This document shows, one piece after another, positions 35,882 to 45,348 of a DNA stretch of 64,000 nucleotides (position 1 is its first letter; every line of letters starts with the position of its first letter). The stretch is taken from assembly GCA_021733665.1 (NCBI GenBank), contig JAHREI010000005.1, forward strand, positions 223,963-287,962, written 5' to 3'. The translations under genes and the position numbers were made by a program. The notes beneath the pieces are model-generated. The model ran no database searches. It saw only the letters and a list, made by a program, of their open reading frames with translations, and had not been told where the DNA came from. This DNA is from Bacillus subtilis. GTDB lineage: Bacteria > Pseudomonadota > Alphaproteobacteria > Rhizobiales > Rhizobiaceae.

Positions 35882-37545
35882 AGCTTACGCCCGACGCGGG
35901 ATAGCACAATCACCGGTAAAATGCCGATTGCCACAATTGCCAGTGCAGCGAGAGAAGCTTCCTCATAAGTGCCGCGCGCGGCCTCGCCATAAAGGTGGGT
36001 TGCGAGGGTTTCAATATTGAGCGAGCGAAGCAACAGTGTGGCCGGAAGTTCTTTGACACAATCAACAAAGACCAGCAGAGCTGCAGCGCTGAGCGCCGTT
36101 TTGGACAAAGGCAAGTGGATGTGACGGAAGGTTCCGGTTGCTGTTTCACCCAATGTTCGGGAGGCCTGATCATAGGTCACGGGAATACGGTTGAAACCCG
36201 CATCAATACTACCGGCAGAAATGGCTAAAAAGCGTACCAGATAGGCATAAATCAGCGCAGCACCTGAGCCAAGCAGGAACAGGCTGACCGATACATTAAA
36301 CCAGGACATGGCGATCTGGCTGATAAAGCGATCTGCTGCGCCGGTCACAATGAGCACGCCAATCGCAATCACCGTTCCAGGCGCTGCATAGCCCATGGTG
36401 GAGAAGCGGAAGAACCATTGCGATGCATTGCCCGGGCGCAGCCGGATAGCATAGGCAACGATCAGGCCGATGGTAAGCGTGACGATAGTCGCGATTGAAG
36501 CCAGCGTCACCGTATTGATGATTTCATCGTAAAGGCGTGGTGAGATACCGGCAAAGCGTACGCGTTTCCATGCTTCGGTTGCCAGATAAATGGCAGGGAA
36601 AACGAAGCCAAGCAGAATTGGTGTGACCCCGAGCAAAAACAGAATGCCGCCGCGTGTTGCGCTCACTTTATGGGGCGTGAATTGCTGGCTGCGTTTTGCG
36701 CTGGATGAAAAACGCTGTTTGCGCCGTGCCCAGCGCTCCAGTGAGACCAGACACACGACAATCAGCAGCAAGGCCAGTGCAATCTGTGCTGCGCCGGGCA
36801 GATCAGAGCGGGTAACCCATGTTGTATAGATGGAAACGGTCAGTGTGCGGATGCCGAGAAACTCTGCTGCACCAATATCATTTAGTGTTTCCATCAATGC
36901 GAGACTGATGCCGACGGCAATGGCAGGGCGTGCCATCGGTAGTGCCACACGCCAGAAAATTGCATTGCGTGTAACGCCCAAAGTCCGCGCGGCATCGATT
37001 AGTGACGAAGATTGTGTCAGAAACATCGCCCGTGTGGGGATGTAAACATAAGGATAAAGCACAAAGCCGAGCAGCAGGATACAGCCGGTCATCGAGCGGA
37101 TATCCGGCAGGCGGAACTCACGCGGGCTTGTATAGCCCAGCAAATCCCGTAAAGCGCTTTGCACAGGACCGATCGGGTGCAGAATATCCAGATAAGCATA
37201 GGCGATAATATAGGTCGGAACGGCGAGTGGCAGCAAAAGTGCCCACTCCAACAACCTGCGGCCGCGAAAATCATAGGCGGTTACCAGCCATGCAGCGGAT
37301 GTGCCGACGAGTGCAACAATAATGCCGACGCCTGTCAGTAGGATCATTGTATCCACAAAGGCAACGGGCAGAGTGGTTGCCAGCAAATGTGACCAGAGAC
37401 CTTCAGAACCTTGTGCGGCTTGTAAAGCGAGTGCCAGTACGGGCAGCAAAACCAGAATTGCACTGATAGCTGAAAGGCAGAGCCATAAAGATCCGGCACG
37501 GAAAAACCGGCCTTTATTATGTACTGGCATGGTAAGGCTCGCCAT
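35878..37545 (-). CDS. fbpB: Iron(III) ABC transporter permease, FbpB-type
   Basis: This permease of about 555 residues is a fused double-domain protein with about 12 membrane segments and two EAA-like loops (DAARTLGVTRNAIFWRVALPMARPAIA and QASRTLGETATGTFRHIHLPLSKTAL), as in FbpB/SfuB. The longest frame begins at a TTG at 37566; the ATG codons at 37545 and 37530 are more likely starts. It is the last gene of the fbpC-fbpA-fbpB operon. A terminator after fbpA (37739-37774) should lower its expression relative to the binding protein. Confidence 0.92.
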   Translation of the reverse strand: MASLTMPVHNKGRFFRAGSLWLCLSAISAILVLLPVLALALQAAQGSEGLWSHLLATTLPVAFVDTMILLTGVGIIVALVGTSAAWLVTAYDFRGRRLLEWALLLPLAVPTYIIAYAYLDILHPIGPVQSALRDLLGYTSPREFRLPDIRSMTGCILLLGFVLYPYVYIPTRAMFLTQSSSLIDAARTLGVTRNAIFWRVALPMARPAIAVGISLALMETLNDIGAAEFLGIRTLTVSIYTTWVTRSDLPGAAQIALALLLIVVCLVSLERWARRKQRFSSSAKRSQQFTPHKVSATRGGILFLLGVTPILLGFVFPAIYLATEAWKRVRFAGISPRLYDEIINTVTLASIATIVTLTIGLIVAYAIRLRPGNASQWFFRFSTMGYAAPGTVIAIGVLIVTGAADRFISQIAMSWFNVSVSLFLLGSGAALIYAYLVRFLAISAGSIDAGFNRIPVTYDQASRTLGETATGTFRHIHLPLSKTALSAAALLVFVDCVKELPATLLLRSLNIETLATHLYGEAARGTYEEASLAALAIVAIGILPVIVLSRVGRKL

Positions 37546-37636
37546 TATCCGGGGCAGTTCTGACAAAAATGAAACGAAGACCGCTCAGTCGTCTTTATCA
37601 AGCAGCGCATCGAATCGATGGAATATCTGCTTTAGA

Positions 37637-37677
37637 GCATAATTCCTTAAGCTTGGGTCAGCCTAGGCAAATTATGC
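37637..37677. repeat. Palindromic intergenic element inside the fbp operon
   Basis: GCATAATT (37637-37644) and AATTATGC (37670-37677) are perfect arms around a 25-nt centre. The flanking TTTAGA-GCATAATTCC resembles the TTTAGAGCAT-type ends of intergenic palindromes that are common in Hyphomicrobiales genomes. It may be one copy of such a dispersed element. Confidence 0.4.
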
Positions 37678-37738
37678 CCTCATTTTTAAGTGCCGAGCGA
37701 CTTGTATGCGCCCTGCGGGGGCCGCGGAGTTTTGTTAT

Positions 37739-37774
37739 AAAAACGCCGATTTTCATCCTGAATGAAAAGCGGCG
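37739..37774 (-). terminator. Intrinsic terminator after fbpA
   Basis: On the minus strand CGCCG-CTTTTCAT pairs with ATGAAAA-TCGGCG around a short loop and is followed by TTTTTAT. It lies just after the binding-protein stop and before the permease gene, so it probably works as a partial terminator. Confidence 0.75.
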
Positions 37775-37782
37775 CTTGTTTG

Positions 37783-38805
37783 TTAGTTGTCGAAGCCGAC
37801 TTTGTCGACCAGTTCACTGGCCTGTTTGCGATGGCTTACGATTTCTGTGAGCGGTGTTTTGTCGATGGTCAGCTCACCGAAGGATTTGACGATCGGATCA
37901 AGCGGTGCGCCCGGCTTTACCGGATATTCGAAATTGGCTTCCGCATAGATCTTCTGAGCTTCGTCGGACACCAGATATTCGAGCAGCTTCACAGCAGCAT
38001 CTTTATTCTTGGCGTGTTTGGCCAGCGAAGCGCCGCTGATATTGACCTGTGTGCCGCCTTCTTTGAAGGTCGGAAGGATCACTTTGATGCTTTCGCCCCA
38101 TTTGACCTGTTCTTCGCCGCCTTTACCGGAGCGCATCAGGCCGACATAATAGGAGTTGGCTACAGCGATATCACAGATGCCGCCTGCAATGTCTTTGGCG
38201 CCGTCACGGTCACCACCGGCAGCTTTACGGGCGAGATTGTCTTTAACGCCTTTCAGCCATTCTTCGGTTTTATCAGCGCCGTAATGGGCAATATAATCAG
38301 CAATCAGCGCTGTATTATACGGATGCTGACCAGCACGGATACAGATTTTGCCTTTCCATTTCGGATCGGACAGATCTTCATAATTCAGCGCGGAAACATC
38401 GAGATCTTTGGCTGCATAAACAACGCGTGCGCGCATCGACAGGGCGAACCATTCGCCCTTCGCATCGCGCAGCTGTGCCGGAATGGCATCTTCCAGAACT
38501 TTGGAAGAGACAGGCTGGGTCAGACCTTTTTCTGTCAGGTCGATCAGGTTGCCAGCATCAACTGTCATCAGAATATCGGCCGGAGAGTTTTCACCCTCTG
38601 TCGCAACGCGTTCAGCCAGACCGTCTTTCAGGAACACAGTATTCACCGTAATGCCACTGGAAGCCTTAAAAGCATCCAGCAAAGGCTGGATCAGGCCCGG
38701 TTCGCGGGTGGTGTAGATATTTACTTCTTCAGCACTGGCGGCGCCGGTAAGCATGGTTCCGAAGGCTAAGGCCAGGCCAGCTTGAATGGTACGGGTTCTG
38801 GTCAT
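37783..38805 (-). CDS. fbpA: Iron(III)-binding periplasmic protein, FbpA-type
   Basis: This 340-residue protein has a signal peptide (MTRTRTIQAGLALAFGTMLTGAASAEE) and the FbpA pattern: VNIYTTREPGLIQPLLDAFKASSGI, GENSPADILMTVDAGNLIDL and the tyrosine iron-binding pair in DIAVANSYYVGLM. The longest frame starts further upstream; the ATG at 38805 follows AGGAAAG and starts the signal peptide. It delivers ferric iron to FbpB and FbpC. Confidence 0.92.
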   Translation of the reverse strand: MTRTRTIQAGLALAFGTMLTGAASAEEVNIYTTREPGLIQPLLDAFKASSGITVNTVFLKDGLAERVATEGENSPADILMTVDAGNLIDLTEKGLTQPVSSKVLEDAIPAQLRDAKGEWFALSMRARVVYAAKDLDVSALNYEDLSDPKWKGKICIRAGQHPYNTALIADYIAHYGADKTEEWLKGVKDNLARKAAGGDRDGAKDIAGGICDIAVANSYYVGLMRSGKGGEEQVKWGESIKVILPTFKEGGTQVNISGASLAKHAKNKDAAVKLLEYLVSDEAQKIYAEANFEYPVKPGAPLDPIVKSFGELTIDKTPLTEIVSHRKQASELVDKVGFDN

Positions 38806-38917
38806 CGTAGATCTTTCCTGATTGAAAGTTGCAGGGGCAGAAAACATGATTAACAAAGTCAACTAATGGCGAAAAATCCATGTCCGGTCAAGTCTTTGTG
38901 ATCAGACTATGGTCGTA

Positions 38918-40000
38918 TCAGTCACGAAAGAAAAAGGCTTTATCAGTATCAAGGCGCAGACGGATGGTTCTGGTATCTGCTGGCATGCGCAGAGCTGTAC
39001 GTACACGTAAAGGGGTCGGTTGGGCATCTGTATGAACCACCAGTTCCTCCGTTTCTCCTAAGAAATGACGCTCTGTGACAGTACCCGTGATGGTATTACG
39101 CTGGTCATCATCGCTCACCGGATAAATATGGCTCGGGCGTAAATACATATGCACGGCACCATTTGTATTCTGCTGGTCTGTGAGTTCAAAAATACCAAGC
39201 GGGGTTTCAATCCGGCCGTCACGGATTGTGCCGGAGAGTGCATTGAAATTACAGAAGAAATCTGCGGTATAACGCCCATTGGGCTGGTCATAAATTTCAT
39301 GCGCTGTACCCTGCTGAATAATACGCCCTGAGCGCATCAGCACGATACGATCACCCGCAGACAATGCCTCTTCCGCATCATGGGTGACGATAATAACTGT
39401 CGTGCCTAATTTGCGCAGCAATGCGATTGTTTCACTGCGTACTTTCTGGCGCAATCCCTGATCCAGATTGGAAAAAGGTTCATCCATCAGCAGGATATCC
39501 GGCGTTGGCGCAAGGGCACGTGCCAGTGCCACACGTTGTTGCTCGCCACCCGACAGCATATGCGGATAACGCGCTGCCATATGGGAGAGCCCCACCAGTT
39601 CCAGTAGCTCATCGGCACGTGCAGAGGCTGTGGCACGTGGCGTTTTACGCAGGCCGAATAAGACATTCTGTTTAACGGTCAGATGCGGAAACAGCGCATA
39701 ATTTTGAAACACCACGCCGACGCGGCGCTGCTCGGGTTCAATAAAATGGGTGCCATTAACAATCGGCTGTCCATTGATGAAAACCGAGCCGCTATCCGGT
39801 GTATCAATGCCGGAGATCATTTTAAGCAAAGTGGTTTTACCGCAGCCGGAATGCCCGACAAGGCAAATGATTTCACCTGCTGCAACAGAGAGCGAAATGT
39901 CCTGCAATGCGGCGGTGCCGTCGAAATGTCTGCTGACATTCGACACCTGCAAGGCGATTTTTCGGTTTTCAGTCTGTTCAGGCGCTATTTTTAGATGCAC
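38918..40000 (-). CDS. fbpC: Iron(III) ABC transporter ATPase, FbpC-type
   Basis: This 360-residue ATPase has Walker A GHSGCGKTT, Q-loop VVFQNYALFPHLTV, signature MLSGGEQQRVALARAL, Walker B ILLMDEPFSNLD and the switch histidine in IIVTHDAEEA. A C-terminal TOBE-type regulatory domain covers about residues 240-360. The start is a GTG at 40000. It is first in the fbpC-fbpA-fbpB operon. I see no clear Fur, RirA or Irr box in the 140 bp upstream. Confidence 0.9.
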   Translation of the reverse strand: MHLKIAPEQTENRKIALQVSNVSRHFDGTAALQDISLSVAAGEIICLVGHSGCGKTTLLKMISGIDTPDSGSVFINGQPIVNGTHFIEPEQRRVGVVFQNYALFPHLTVKQNVLFGLRKTPRATASARADELLELVGLSHMAARYPHMLSGGEQQRVALARALAPTPDILLMDEPFSNLDQGLRQKVRSETIALLRKLGTTVIIVTHDAEEALSAGDRIVLMRSGRIIQQGTAHEIYDQPNGRYTADFFCNFNALSGTIRDGRIETPLGIFELTDQQNTNGAVHMYLRPSHIYPVSDDDQRNTITGTVTERHFLGETEELVVHTDAQPTPLRVRTALRMPADTRTIRLRLDTDKAFFFRD

Positions 40001-40140
40001 TGTCTGCTATGTCCGTTCCGGTTGTGCTATTGCTATAACACTGCTTCCTGAGTTGTACTATAAAAACATGAGCCTGATCATCCTGTATCAAGAATATTCG
40101 TTACTGCCAGTAAGTGGCATGTGAGAAGCGAGGCGGGACA

Positions 40141-40509
40141 ATGTTTAAAATTTCAGTCAAAAGAATTTATGAGGTACCGTCACCGGATGATGGTTTTCGT
40201 ATTCTGGTAGACCGCATCTGGCCGCGCGGGATGAGTAAGCAGGAAGCGGCACTTGATCTGTGGCTAAAAGACATCGCACCGACCACAGAACTGCGGCAAT
40301 GGTTTCATCATCAGACCATGAATGAAGACGTTTGGAAGACCTTTCAGCAGCGTTATCATGATGAATTGCAAGGTAATGGGGGCGCCGTGCAGGTGTTACA
40401 ACGCCATTGCGCTGAGCATCCGGTAACCTTGCTCTATTCGGCCAGAGATACAGCACATAATCATGCGCAGCTTTTGAAAAGCTATATCGTGGAGCGGCAG
40501 GGCGCATAG
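40141..40509 (+). CDS. DUF488 family protein
   Basis: This 122-residue protein begins MFKISVKRIYEVPSPDDGFRILVDRIWPRGMSKQEA and contains WLKDIAPTTELRQWFHH and VTLLYSARDTAHNHAQLL, which define the DUF488 (YeaO-like) family. A GTG at 40114 is in frame, but the ATG at 40141 after GAGGCGGG matches family starts. The function of the family is not established. It is divergent from fbpC. Confidence 0.88.
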   Translation: MFKISVKRIYEVPSPDDGFRILVDRIWPRGMSKQEAALDLWLKDIAPTTELRQWFHHQTMNEDVWKTFQQRYHDELQGNGGAVQVLQRHCAEHPVTLLYSARDTAHNHAQLLKSYIVERQGA

Positions 40510-40700
40510 ATACATGTAGTTTTATTTCAGTTGAATTAAATATAAATAAAATTGATTTTAATCAATGCATTAATCGGGTGGTGATCTAGCCTGCACCATT
40601 ATGTCCGGTAGAAAGACAGAAATGAAATGCCATATTAAAGTCGTGTATGGCGGGCATGTTTCACCGGAGTTTTTGTGTTTCAAACGAAAAGGATATGGTT

Positions 40701-41480
40701 ATGTCTGTTACCAATAAGGTTGCGTTAGTTACCGGTGCTGCACAGGGTATTGGCCGCGGTATTGCTTTGCGTTTGGCGAAGGACGGTTTTGATCTGACGC
40801 TGGTAGATCTGAAGGAAGACAAGCTTGAAGAAGTTGCTAAAGAGATTGCAGCTCTGGGCCGCAGAGTGACCACTTTTGCTGCCGATGTCAGCAAGCGCGA
40901 GGATATTTACGCAGCCGTTGATTATACTGAGAAAGAACTCGGTGGTTTTGACGTGATCGTCAACAATGCCGGTATTGCGCATGTAAAGCCGCTGGCGGAA
41001 GTTATGCCGGAAGAAGTTGACCGGATTTTCCGGATCAATGTGGATGGCGTGCTCTGGGGTATTCAGGCGGCAGCCGCGAAATTCAAGGAGCGCGGACAGA
41101 AAGGTAAAATCATCAACGCCTCGTCCATTGCCGGTCATGATGGCTTTGCGATGCTCGGTGTTTATTCCGCGACCAAATTTGCTGTGCGTGCATTAACGCA
41201 GGCTGCTGCCAAGGAATATGCCAGCGCAGGGATTACCGTAAACGCCTATTGTCCGGGCATTGTCGGCACGGATATGTGGGTGGAAATTGACGAGCGGTTC
41301 TCGGAGTTGACCGGCGCACCGAAGGGCGAGACCTATAAGAAATTTGTTGAAGGGATTGCCCTTGGTCGTGCGCAAACACCGGATGATGTGGCAGCACTGG
41401 TGTCGTTCTTTGCCGGACCGGATTCCGATTACATTACCGGTCAGGCTGTTCTGACGGATGGTGGTATCGTTTATCGCTAA
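40701..41480 (+). CDS. Short-chain dehydrogenase, acetoin/diacetyl reductase-like
   Basis: This 259-residue SDR has the cofactor loop TGAAQGIG at 11-18, NNAG near 88-91, and the catalytic S141, Y155 and K159. The sequence ([75 protein letters not shown]) resembles BudC-type acetoin/2,3-butanediol dehydrogenases. Upstream ATGs at 40647 and 40695 are in frame, but AAGGAT is best spaced for the ATG at 40701. A strong terminator follows. It is probably not part of the KDG-kinase unit downstream, which runs in the opposite direction. Confidence 0.85.
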   Translation: MSVTNKVALVTGAAQGIGRGIALRLAKDGFDLTLVDLKEDKLEEVAKEIAALGRRVTTFAADVSKREDIYAAVDYTEKELGGFDVIVNNAGIAHVKPLAEVMPEEVDRIFRINVDGVLWGIQAAAAKFKERGQKGKIINASSIAGHDGFAMLGVYSATKFAVRALTQAAAKEYASAGITVNAYCPGIVGTDMWVEIDERFSELTGAPKGETYKKFVEGIALGRAQTPDDVAALVSFFAGPDSDYITGQAVLTDGGIVYR

Positions 41481-41504
41481 GCGTTTCACTTTTGTGCAAA
41501 AGAG

Positions 41505-41535
41505 AGCCCGCCGGAAACTCCGGCGGGCTTTTTTG
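41505..41535. terminator. Intrinsic terminator between SDR and KDG kinase genes
   Basis: AGCCCGCCGGA (41505-41515) pairs perfectly with TCCGGCGGGCT (41519-41529), followed by TTTTTTG on the plus strand. It lies between convergent genes. Confidence 0.92.
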
Positions 41536-41537
41536 TT

Positions 41538-42431
41538 TTATTCCACTAGCGCACCATAATGCTGAATGGTTTTTGCTGCGGTTTGTGCTGCAAAACGAAT
41601 GGCGGCCCCGGCATCGCCGGTTTGTGCAAAATGCCCTAAGAATGAGCCGTTGAAACTATCTCCTGCACCGGTCGTATCGATAATCTGTGCGACGGGCGCT
41701 GTTTTGACTGTAAAGGACTGGCCGTCAAAAAGCGCTTCAATTTCATCCGCACCGTTTTTGACGATGATCCGCTTCAACCCGTAGCTTTGATAGCGGCTGA
41801 TTGTGTCCGCTGTCGTCAGATCGCCGAAACAGGCAGTTTCATCATCAAAACTCGGCAGCACCAGATTGCTGGCTTTGGCACCACGGATCAGTTGCGCGCG
41901 CATATGATCCTGATCCGGCCAGAGGCGAGGACGAATATTGGGATCGAAGGCGATAATCTTATCCGTATCCCGCAGCTCTTGCAGAATGCTGAGCAGATTA
42001 TCAGCCCCGTCACCCTCAAGGATTGCCAGCGTGATGCCGGAGAAAACAACAATATCAGAAGCTTCAATGGCCTGCCGCAATGCAGTTTTGTTTTCTGCCA
42101 GCAGACGAGCTGCGGATTGCGACCGCCAATAGGAAAAACTGCGCTCACCATTGTTGAGATGCACCATATAGAGGCCGGGCATGCGCGATGCATGGCGGCC
42201 TATATAGTCGGTTCCGATCTGTTTTTGTGCTATGAATGCCAGCATGGCATCGGACATTGCATCCTGCCCGAGCAGAGTGAAATAGCTGACTTGCCAGTCT
42301 GCGGGCAGCGCCGCACGGGCATAATAAGCGGCATTGAAGGTGTCTCCGGCAAAGCCTTGCCGTAACAAGCCGTTGCCATCAGGAGCAAGCTCGATCATTG
42401 CCTCGCCGATGGCGAGAAACTGTCCGCTCAT
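41538..42431 (-). CDS. kdgK: 2-keto-3-deoxygluconate kinase
   Basis: This 297-residue PfkB-family kinase closely follows E. coli KdgK: IGEAMIEL, GFAGDTFNAAYYARAA, RMPGLYMVHLNNGERSFSYWRSQSAAR, FSGITLAILEG, AFDPNIRPRLW, and the ATP/catalytic motif DTTGAGDSFNG. It should phosphorylate 2-keto-3-deoxygluconate to KDPG, which enters central metabolism through an aldolase not encoded here. It starts 8 bp after the D-threonine-aldolase-family gene, so both form one operon. Fructokinase or ribokinase activity is less likely because of the RPRLW and PGLY motifs. Confidence 0.9.
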   Translation of the reverse strand: MSGQFLAIGEAMIELAPDGNGLLRQGFAGDTFNAAYYARAALPADWQVSYFTLLGQDAMSDAMLAFIAQKQIGTDYIGRHASRMPGLYMVHLNNGERSFSYWRSQSAARLLAENKTALRQAIEASDIVVFSGITLAILEGDGADNLLSILQELRDTDKIIAFDPNIRPRLWPDQDHMRAQLIRGAKASNLVLPSFDDETACFGDLTTADTISRYQSYGLKRIIVKNGADEIEALFDGQSFTVKTAPVAQIIDTTGAGDSFNGSFLGHFAQTGDAGAAIRFAAQTAAKTIQHYGALVE

Positions 42432-42439
42432 GATTAACC

Positions 42440-43522
42440 TCAGACCAGCTTGCCACGGGCTGCAATCGGCCAGTTCTCCGTGACCATGCCGTTTCGCTGG
42501 ATATAGAGGCTGTCAAACATATTGGTAACGACGCAGACATGGTTCGGGATGATCCGTACTTTGTCGCCGACTTTGAGGTTGATCGGCTTGTCGCTGACCA
42601 GACGGCCGTGTTCTTCCGATAGCTGATCGATGCGGATATCATCGCGGCCGAGTACATGGCCATAACCACTCAATCCGAACAAATCAGAAGTCAGCGTTTT
42701 GCTGCCGGCATCAATAATCGCGCGGTTGTCAGACGGCACGGACACAACGGTTGCCAGTACAAAAAACGCACAATCATCATAGGTGCAAGCGCCGCGCTCA
42801 ACCAGTGAGCGGTCATTATAAATATAGGTGCCGGGGCGGTATTCTGTAACAACAGGTGCATCAGCCGCGCTCATCATTGAGGGCGTGCCGCCGGAGGTAA
42901 TGAGTGGAACTGTGATGCCGGATGCTTCGATTTGTTGTTTTGCCTGTTCCATGAAGTTTTCAACCGCGGTATGGGTATTTGCCGGCGGATAGGTCATCAG
43001 ACCACCAAATTGCAGCCCCGCAGCCTTATGTATGGCCTTGGCAAGTTCTGCTGCTGCTTCAGGTGTTGCTACACCACAGCGGTCTGCGCCGGTATTGCAC
43101 TCTACCAGAACCGTTAACGGCTGTGCCTCATTGGCGAAAGCTTCGGACAGACCGTTAATCACAGTCAGATTATCCGCAACCACACTCAGTTTTGTGCGGT
43201 GCGCGAGCGCTTTGAGCCGGTCAAGTTTTTCGCTGCCTAAAATATTATAGGTAATCAGCAGGTCAGGGGAGAGACCATATTGTTTTTGCAAGCCGTCGAG
43301 CATGGCTTCTGCTTCAGAGATTTTCTGGCAGGTGATGCCGCCTGCACCGGCTGCAAGCTGGGCATGCGCCAGCGCCGGTAATTTATGCGTTTTGATGTGA
43401 GGACGCACCTTGAAACCATGTTGGTTCGCATAGGACTGAAAATTACGGATATTTCTTTCCGCAATATCCAGATCAACGACAATTGCCGGTGTGTTCAATT
43501 GGTCCGAAAGTTTTGGTTCCAT
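42440..43522 (-). CDS. D-threonine aldolase-family PLP enzyme, possible D-glucosaminate dehydratase
   Basis: This 360-residue fold-type III PLP protein has the predicted Schiff-base lysine K44 in RPHIKTHK, the barrel motif TVLVECNTGADRCGV, the phosphate-binding region TSGGTPSMM, and the metal site PNHVC near residue 330. The family includes D-threonine aldolase, D-serine dehydratase, 3-hydroxy-D-aspartate enzymes and D-glucosaminate dehydratase. The adjacent KDG kinase favours the last: D-glucosaminate is a D-configured 2-amino acid and its dehydration and deamination give 2-keto-3-deoxygluconate. The gene is divergent from the Dpp-type transporter operon. Confidence 0.85.
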   Translation of the reverse strand: MEPKLSDQLNTPAIVVDLDIAERNIRNFQSYANQHGFKVRPHIKTHKLPALAHAQLAAGAGGITCQKISEAEAMLDGLQKQYGLSPDLLITYNILGSEKLDRLKALAHRTKLSVVADNLTVINGLSEAFANEAQPLTVLVECNTGADRCGVATPEAAAELAKAIHKAAGLQFGGLMTYPPANTHTAVENFMEQAKQQIEASGITVPLITSGGTPSMMSAADAPVVTEYRPGTYIYNDRSLVERGACTYDDCAFFVLATVVSVPSDNRAIIDAGSKTLTSDLFGLSGYGHVLGRDDIRIDQLSEEHGRLVSDKPINLKVGDKVRIIPNHVCVVTNMFDSLYIQRNGMVTENWPIAARGKLV

Positions 43523-43641
43523 TTTTCCTCACAAATTCCACGACCCTGTTGACTTGCCTTTCAGACGTCAAAAAACGTACCGGTCAGGCTGGTCGCCCCC
43601 TTGACAAGTTATGCATACTGTATTGAGATACGTCAATCCGC

Positions 43642-43672
43642 TAAAATAGACTAATGTCCATTATTTTGGACA
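43642..43672. promoter_or_regulatory. Promoter/operator module A of the island (candidate IclR site)
   Basis: TAAAAT (43642-43647) is followed after 7 nt by TGTCCATTATTTTGGACA (43655-43672), a palindrome with perfect 6-bp arms. The same module, with identical spacing, occurs at 49854-49884 before ridA. It lies upstream of the Dpp-type operon and in the region shared with the divergent dehydratase-kdgK operon. The IclR protein encoded in the island is the likely binder; this is an inference. Confidence 0.6.
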
Positions 43673-43738
43673 AAATGAAAAATCATACCGAGGAGGAGCT
43701 GCATCACCTGATGCAGGCAAACAATTGGGGGTTCAGAA

Positions 43739-45268
43739 ATGCAGGCAATGAAACTGGCACTGTTATTGGGTGCCGCGACAATCGCATTGACACCATCCGC
43801 TTTCGCGCAGCAAAAAGGCGGCGTGCTGGATGTGGCAACTATTGGTGAGCCGCCGACACTGGACCCGATGGTCTCAACGGCTGATCTCGTCGGTATTGTC
43901 AGTCAGCATATGTTCGAGACGCTTTATACTTTCGATAAAGACTGGAAACCGGCGCCGCTTCTGGCTGCCAGCCTTCCGGAAATCTCTGCCGACGGAAAAA
44001 CCTATCTGATTAAACTGCGTGAGGGTGTTAAATTCCACGATGGTTCGGACATGACATCGGAAGATGTTGTGGCGTCGCTCAAGCGCTGGACAACCTTAGC
44101 CTCGCGCGGCAAACAGGCGGCAACTTTGATTGAAGCCATTGAGCCGGTTGACGATTACAGCATCAAAATCACACTGAAGCAGCCTTATGCACCGCTGACA
44201 TCTCTGCTGGCCTTCAATAATTCCGCGGCGATTGTTTTGCCTGCTGAAAAACAGGCTGAACCGATGACTGAATTTGTTGGCACCGGCCCTTATCAGTTTA
44301 AAGAGCGCAAGCCTGATCAGTATATTCAGCTGGTGCGTTATGACGGTTATAAATCGCAGGAAGGCGAGCCGAGCGGTTATGCCGGTGGCCGCCAGCAAAA
44401 TCTCGATGAAATCCGTTTTGTGCCGGTGCCGGATGCCAATACCCGTGTAGAGGCTGCAGTTTCCGGCCAGTATGGTTATGTGGATGCGCTGCCGGTTGAG
44501 GCTTTTGACCGTGTGTCCGGCTCGAGCGCATCGGATGCCGTGATGCTCAAGCCGTTTGGCTGGCCGGTTTTCATTATGAATACCTCCAAAGGCATTGCTG
44601 CAAACCGTGATCTGCGTAAAGCAGTGCAGGTGGCGCTGAATAATGAGGATATGCTGACCGCCGCCTATGGCAGCAAGGATTTCTTCAGTGTTGAACCATC
44701 GCTCTATCCGTCCCAATTCATTTGGAGTACCGATGCCGGTTCAGAAGGCAGCTATAATGTCGGTGATGCGGAAGCAGCAAAGGCACTGCTTAAAACCGCC
44801 AATTATAATGGCGAGCCGCTGCGTATTCTCACCAGCCGCCAATATGAGTTCCATTATAAAATGGCGCAGGTTGCCGCTGAATATCTGAAACTGGCCGGTT
44901 TCACTGTCGATATGCAGGTGGTGGACTGGGCAACGCTCACCCAGCGCCGCGCTGATCCGGCACTCTGGGATATTTACATCACGCATAGTCCGTTCCTGCC
45001 GGAACCGGCTCTGATCGATCCGCTTTCAGTGAGTGCACCGGGCAAGTGGAATACACCGGCGCGCGCCAAAGTGATGGATGCGTTTAATGCGGAAGCTGAT
45101 CCGCAGAAGCGTGCGGCACTCTGGGCAGATGTGCAGAAAGTTGTGTTTGACGAAGTGCCGTTCATCAAGGTCGGTAATTTCAACAATCTGTCTGCCAAAT
45201 CCAAGAAACTGGATGGTGTGACGCCTGCACCATGGCCTTATTTCTGGAATGCTTCCGTTACACAGTAA
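43739..45268 (+). CDS. Dpp/Opp-type substrate-binding protein (family 5)
   Basis: This 509-residue periplasmic binding protein has a signal peptide (MQAMKLALLLGAATIALTPSAFAQQ) and SBP_bac_5 features (GGVLDVATIGEPPTLDPMVSTADLVGIVSQHMFETLYTFD, FHDGSDMTSEDVVASLKRW, GTGPYQFKE). It is first in an operon with two permeases and a fused double ATPase. A G/C-rich hairpin follows it (45278-45313). Members of this family carry peptides but also oligosaccharides and opines; the island context suggests an N-acylated D-amino compound such as N-acetylglucosaminate or an oxidised chitooligomer. Confidence 0.9.
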   Translation: MQAMKLALLLGAATIALTPSAFAQQKGGVLDVATIGEPPTLDPMVSTADLVGIVSQHMFETLYTFDKDWKPAPLLAASLPEISADGKTYLIKLREGVKFHDGSDMTSEDVVASLKRWTTLASRGKQAATLIEAIEPVDDYSIKITLKQPYAPLTSLLAFNNSAAIVLPAEKQAEPMTEFVGTGPYQFKERKPDQYIQLVRYDGYKSQEGEPSGYAGGRQQNLDEIRFVPVPDANTRVEAAVSGQYGYVDALPVEAFDRVSGSSASDAVMLKPFGWPVFIMNTSKGIAANRDLRKAVQVALNNEDMLTAAYGSKDFFSVEPSLYPSQFIWSTDAGSEGSYNVGDAEAAKALLKTANYNGEPLRILTSRQYEFHYKMAQVAAEYLKLAGFTVDMQVVDWATLTQRRADPALWDIYITHSPFLPEPALIDPLSVSAPGKWNTPARAKVMDAFNAEADPQKRAALWADVQKVVFDEVPFIKVGNFNNLSAKSKKLDGVTPAPWPYFWNASVTQ

Positions 45269-45277
45269 ATAAAACAG

Positions 45278-45313
45278 GCCGCGCCAGCTTCGGAGGAGAG
45301 GCGGCGCGGCTTT
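45278..45313 (+). terminator. Hairpin between binding-protein and permease genes
   Basis: GCCGCGCC (45278-45285) pairs with GGCGCGGC (45303-45310), followed by TTTAAA. It is likely a partial terminator or stabilising hairpin that raises binding-protein mRNA over the rest of the operon. Confidence 0.6.
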
Positions 45314-45348
45314 AAATGTTGGGTATTCCCGAATTGGGTGGAGACTGA

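Noticed and set aside
37762..38769. 335-codon plus-strand frame
   Set aside because: It is fully antisense to fbpA, has no recognisable domain, and the minus-strand gene has clear FbpA motifs.
43654..43848. Short plus-strand frame starting MSIILD before the Dpp binding-protein gene
   Set aside because: It runs into the binding-protein gene in another frame, and its first codons coincide with a palindrome shared with the ridA promoter; an operator explains it better, although the codon coincidence is noted as a finding.
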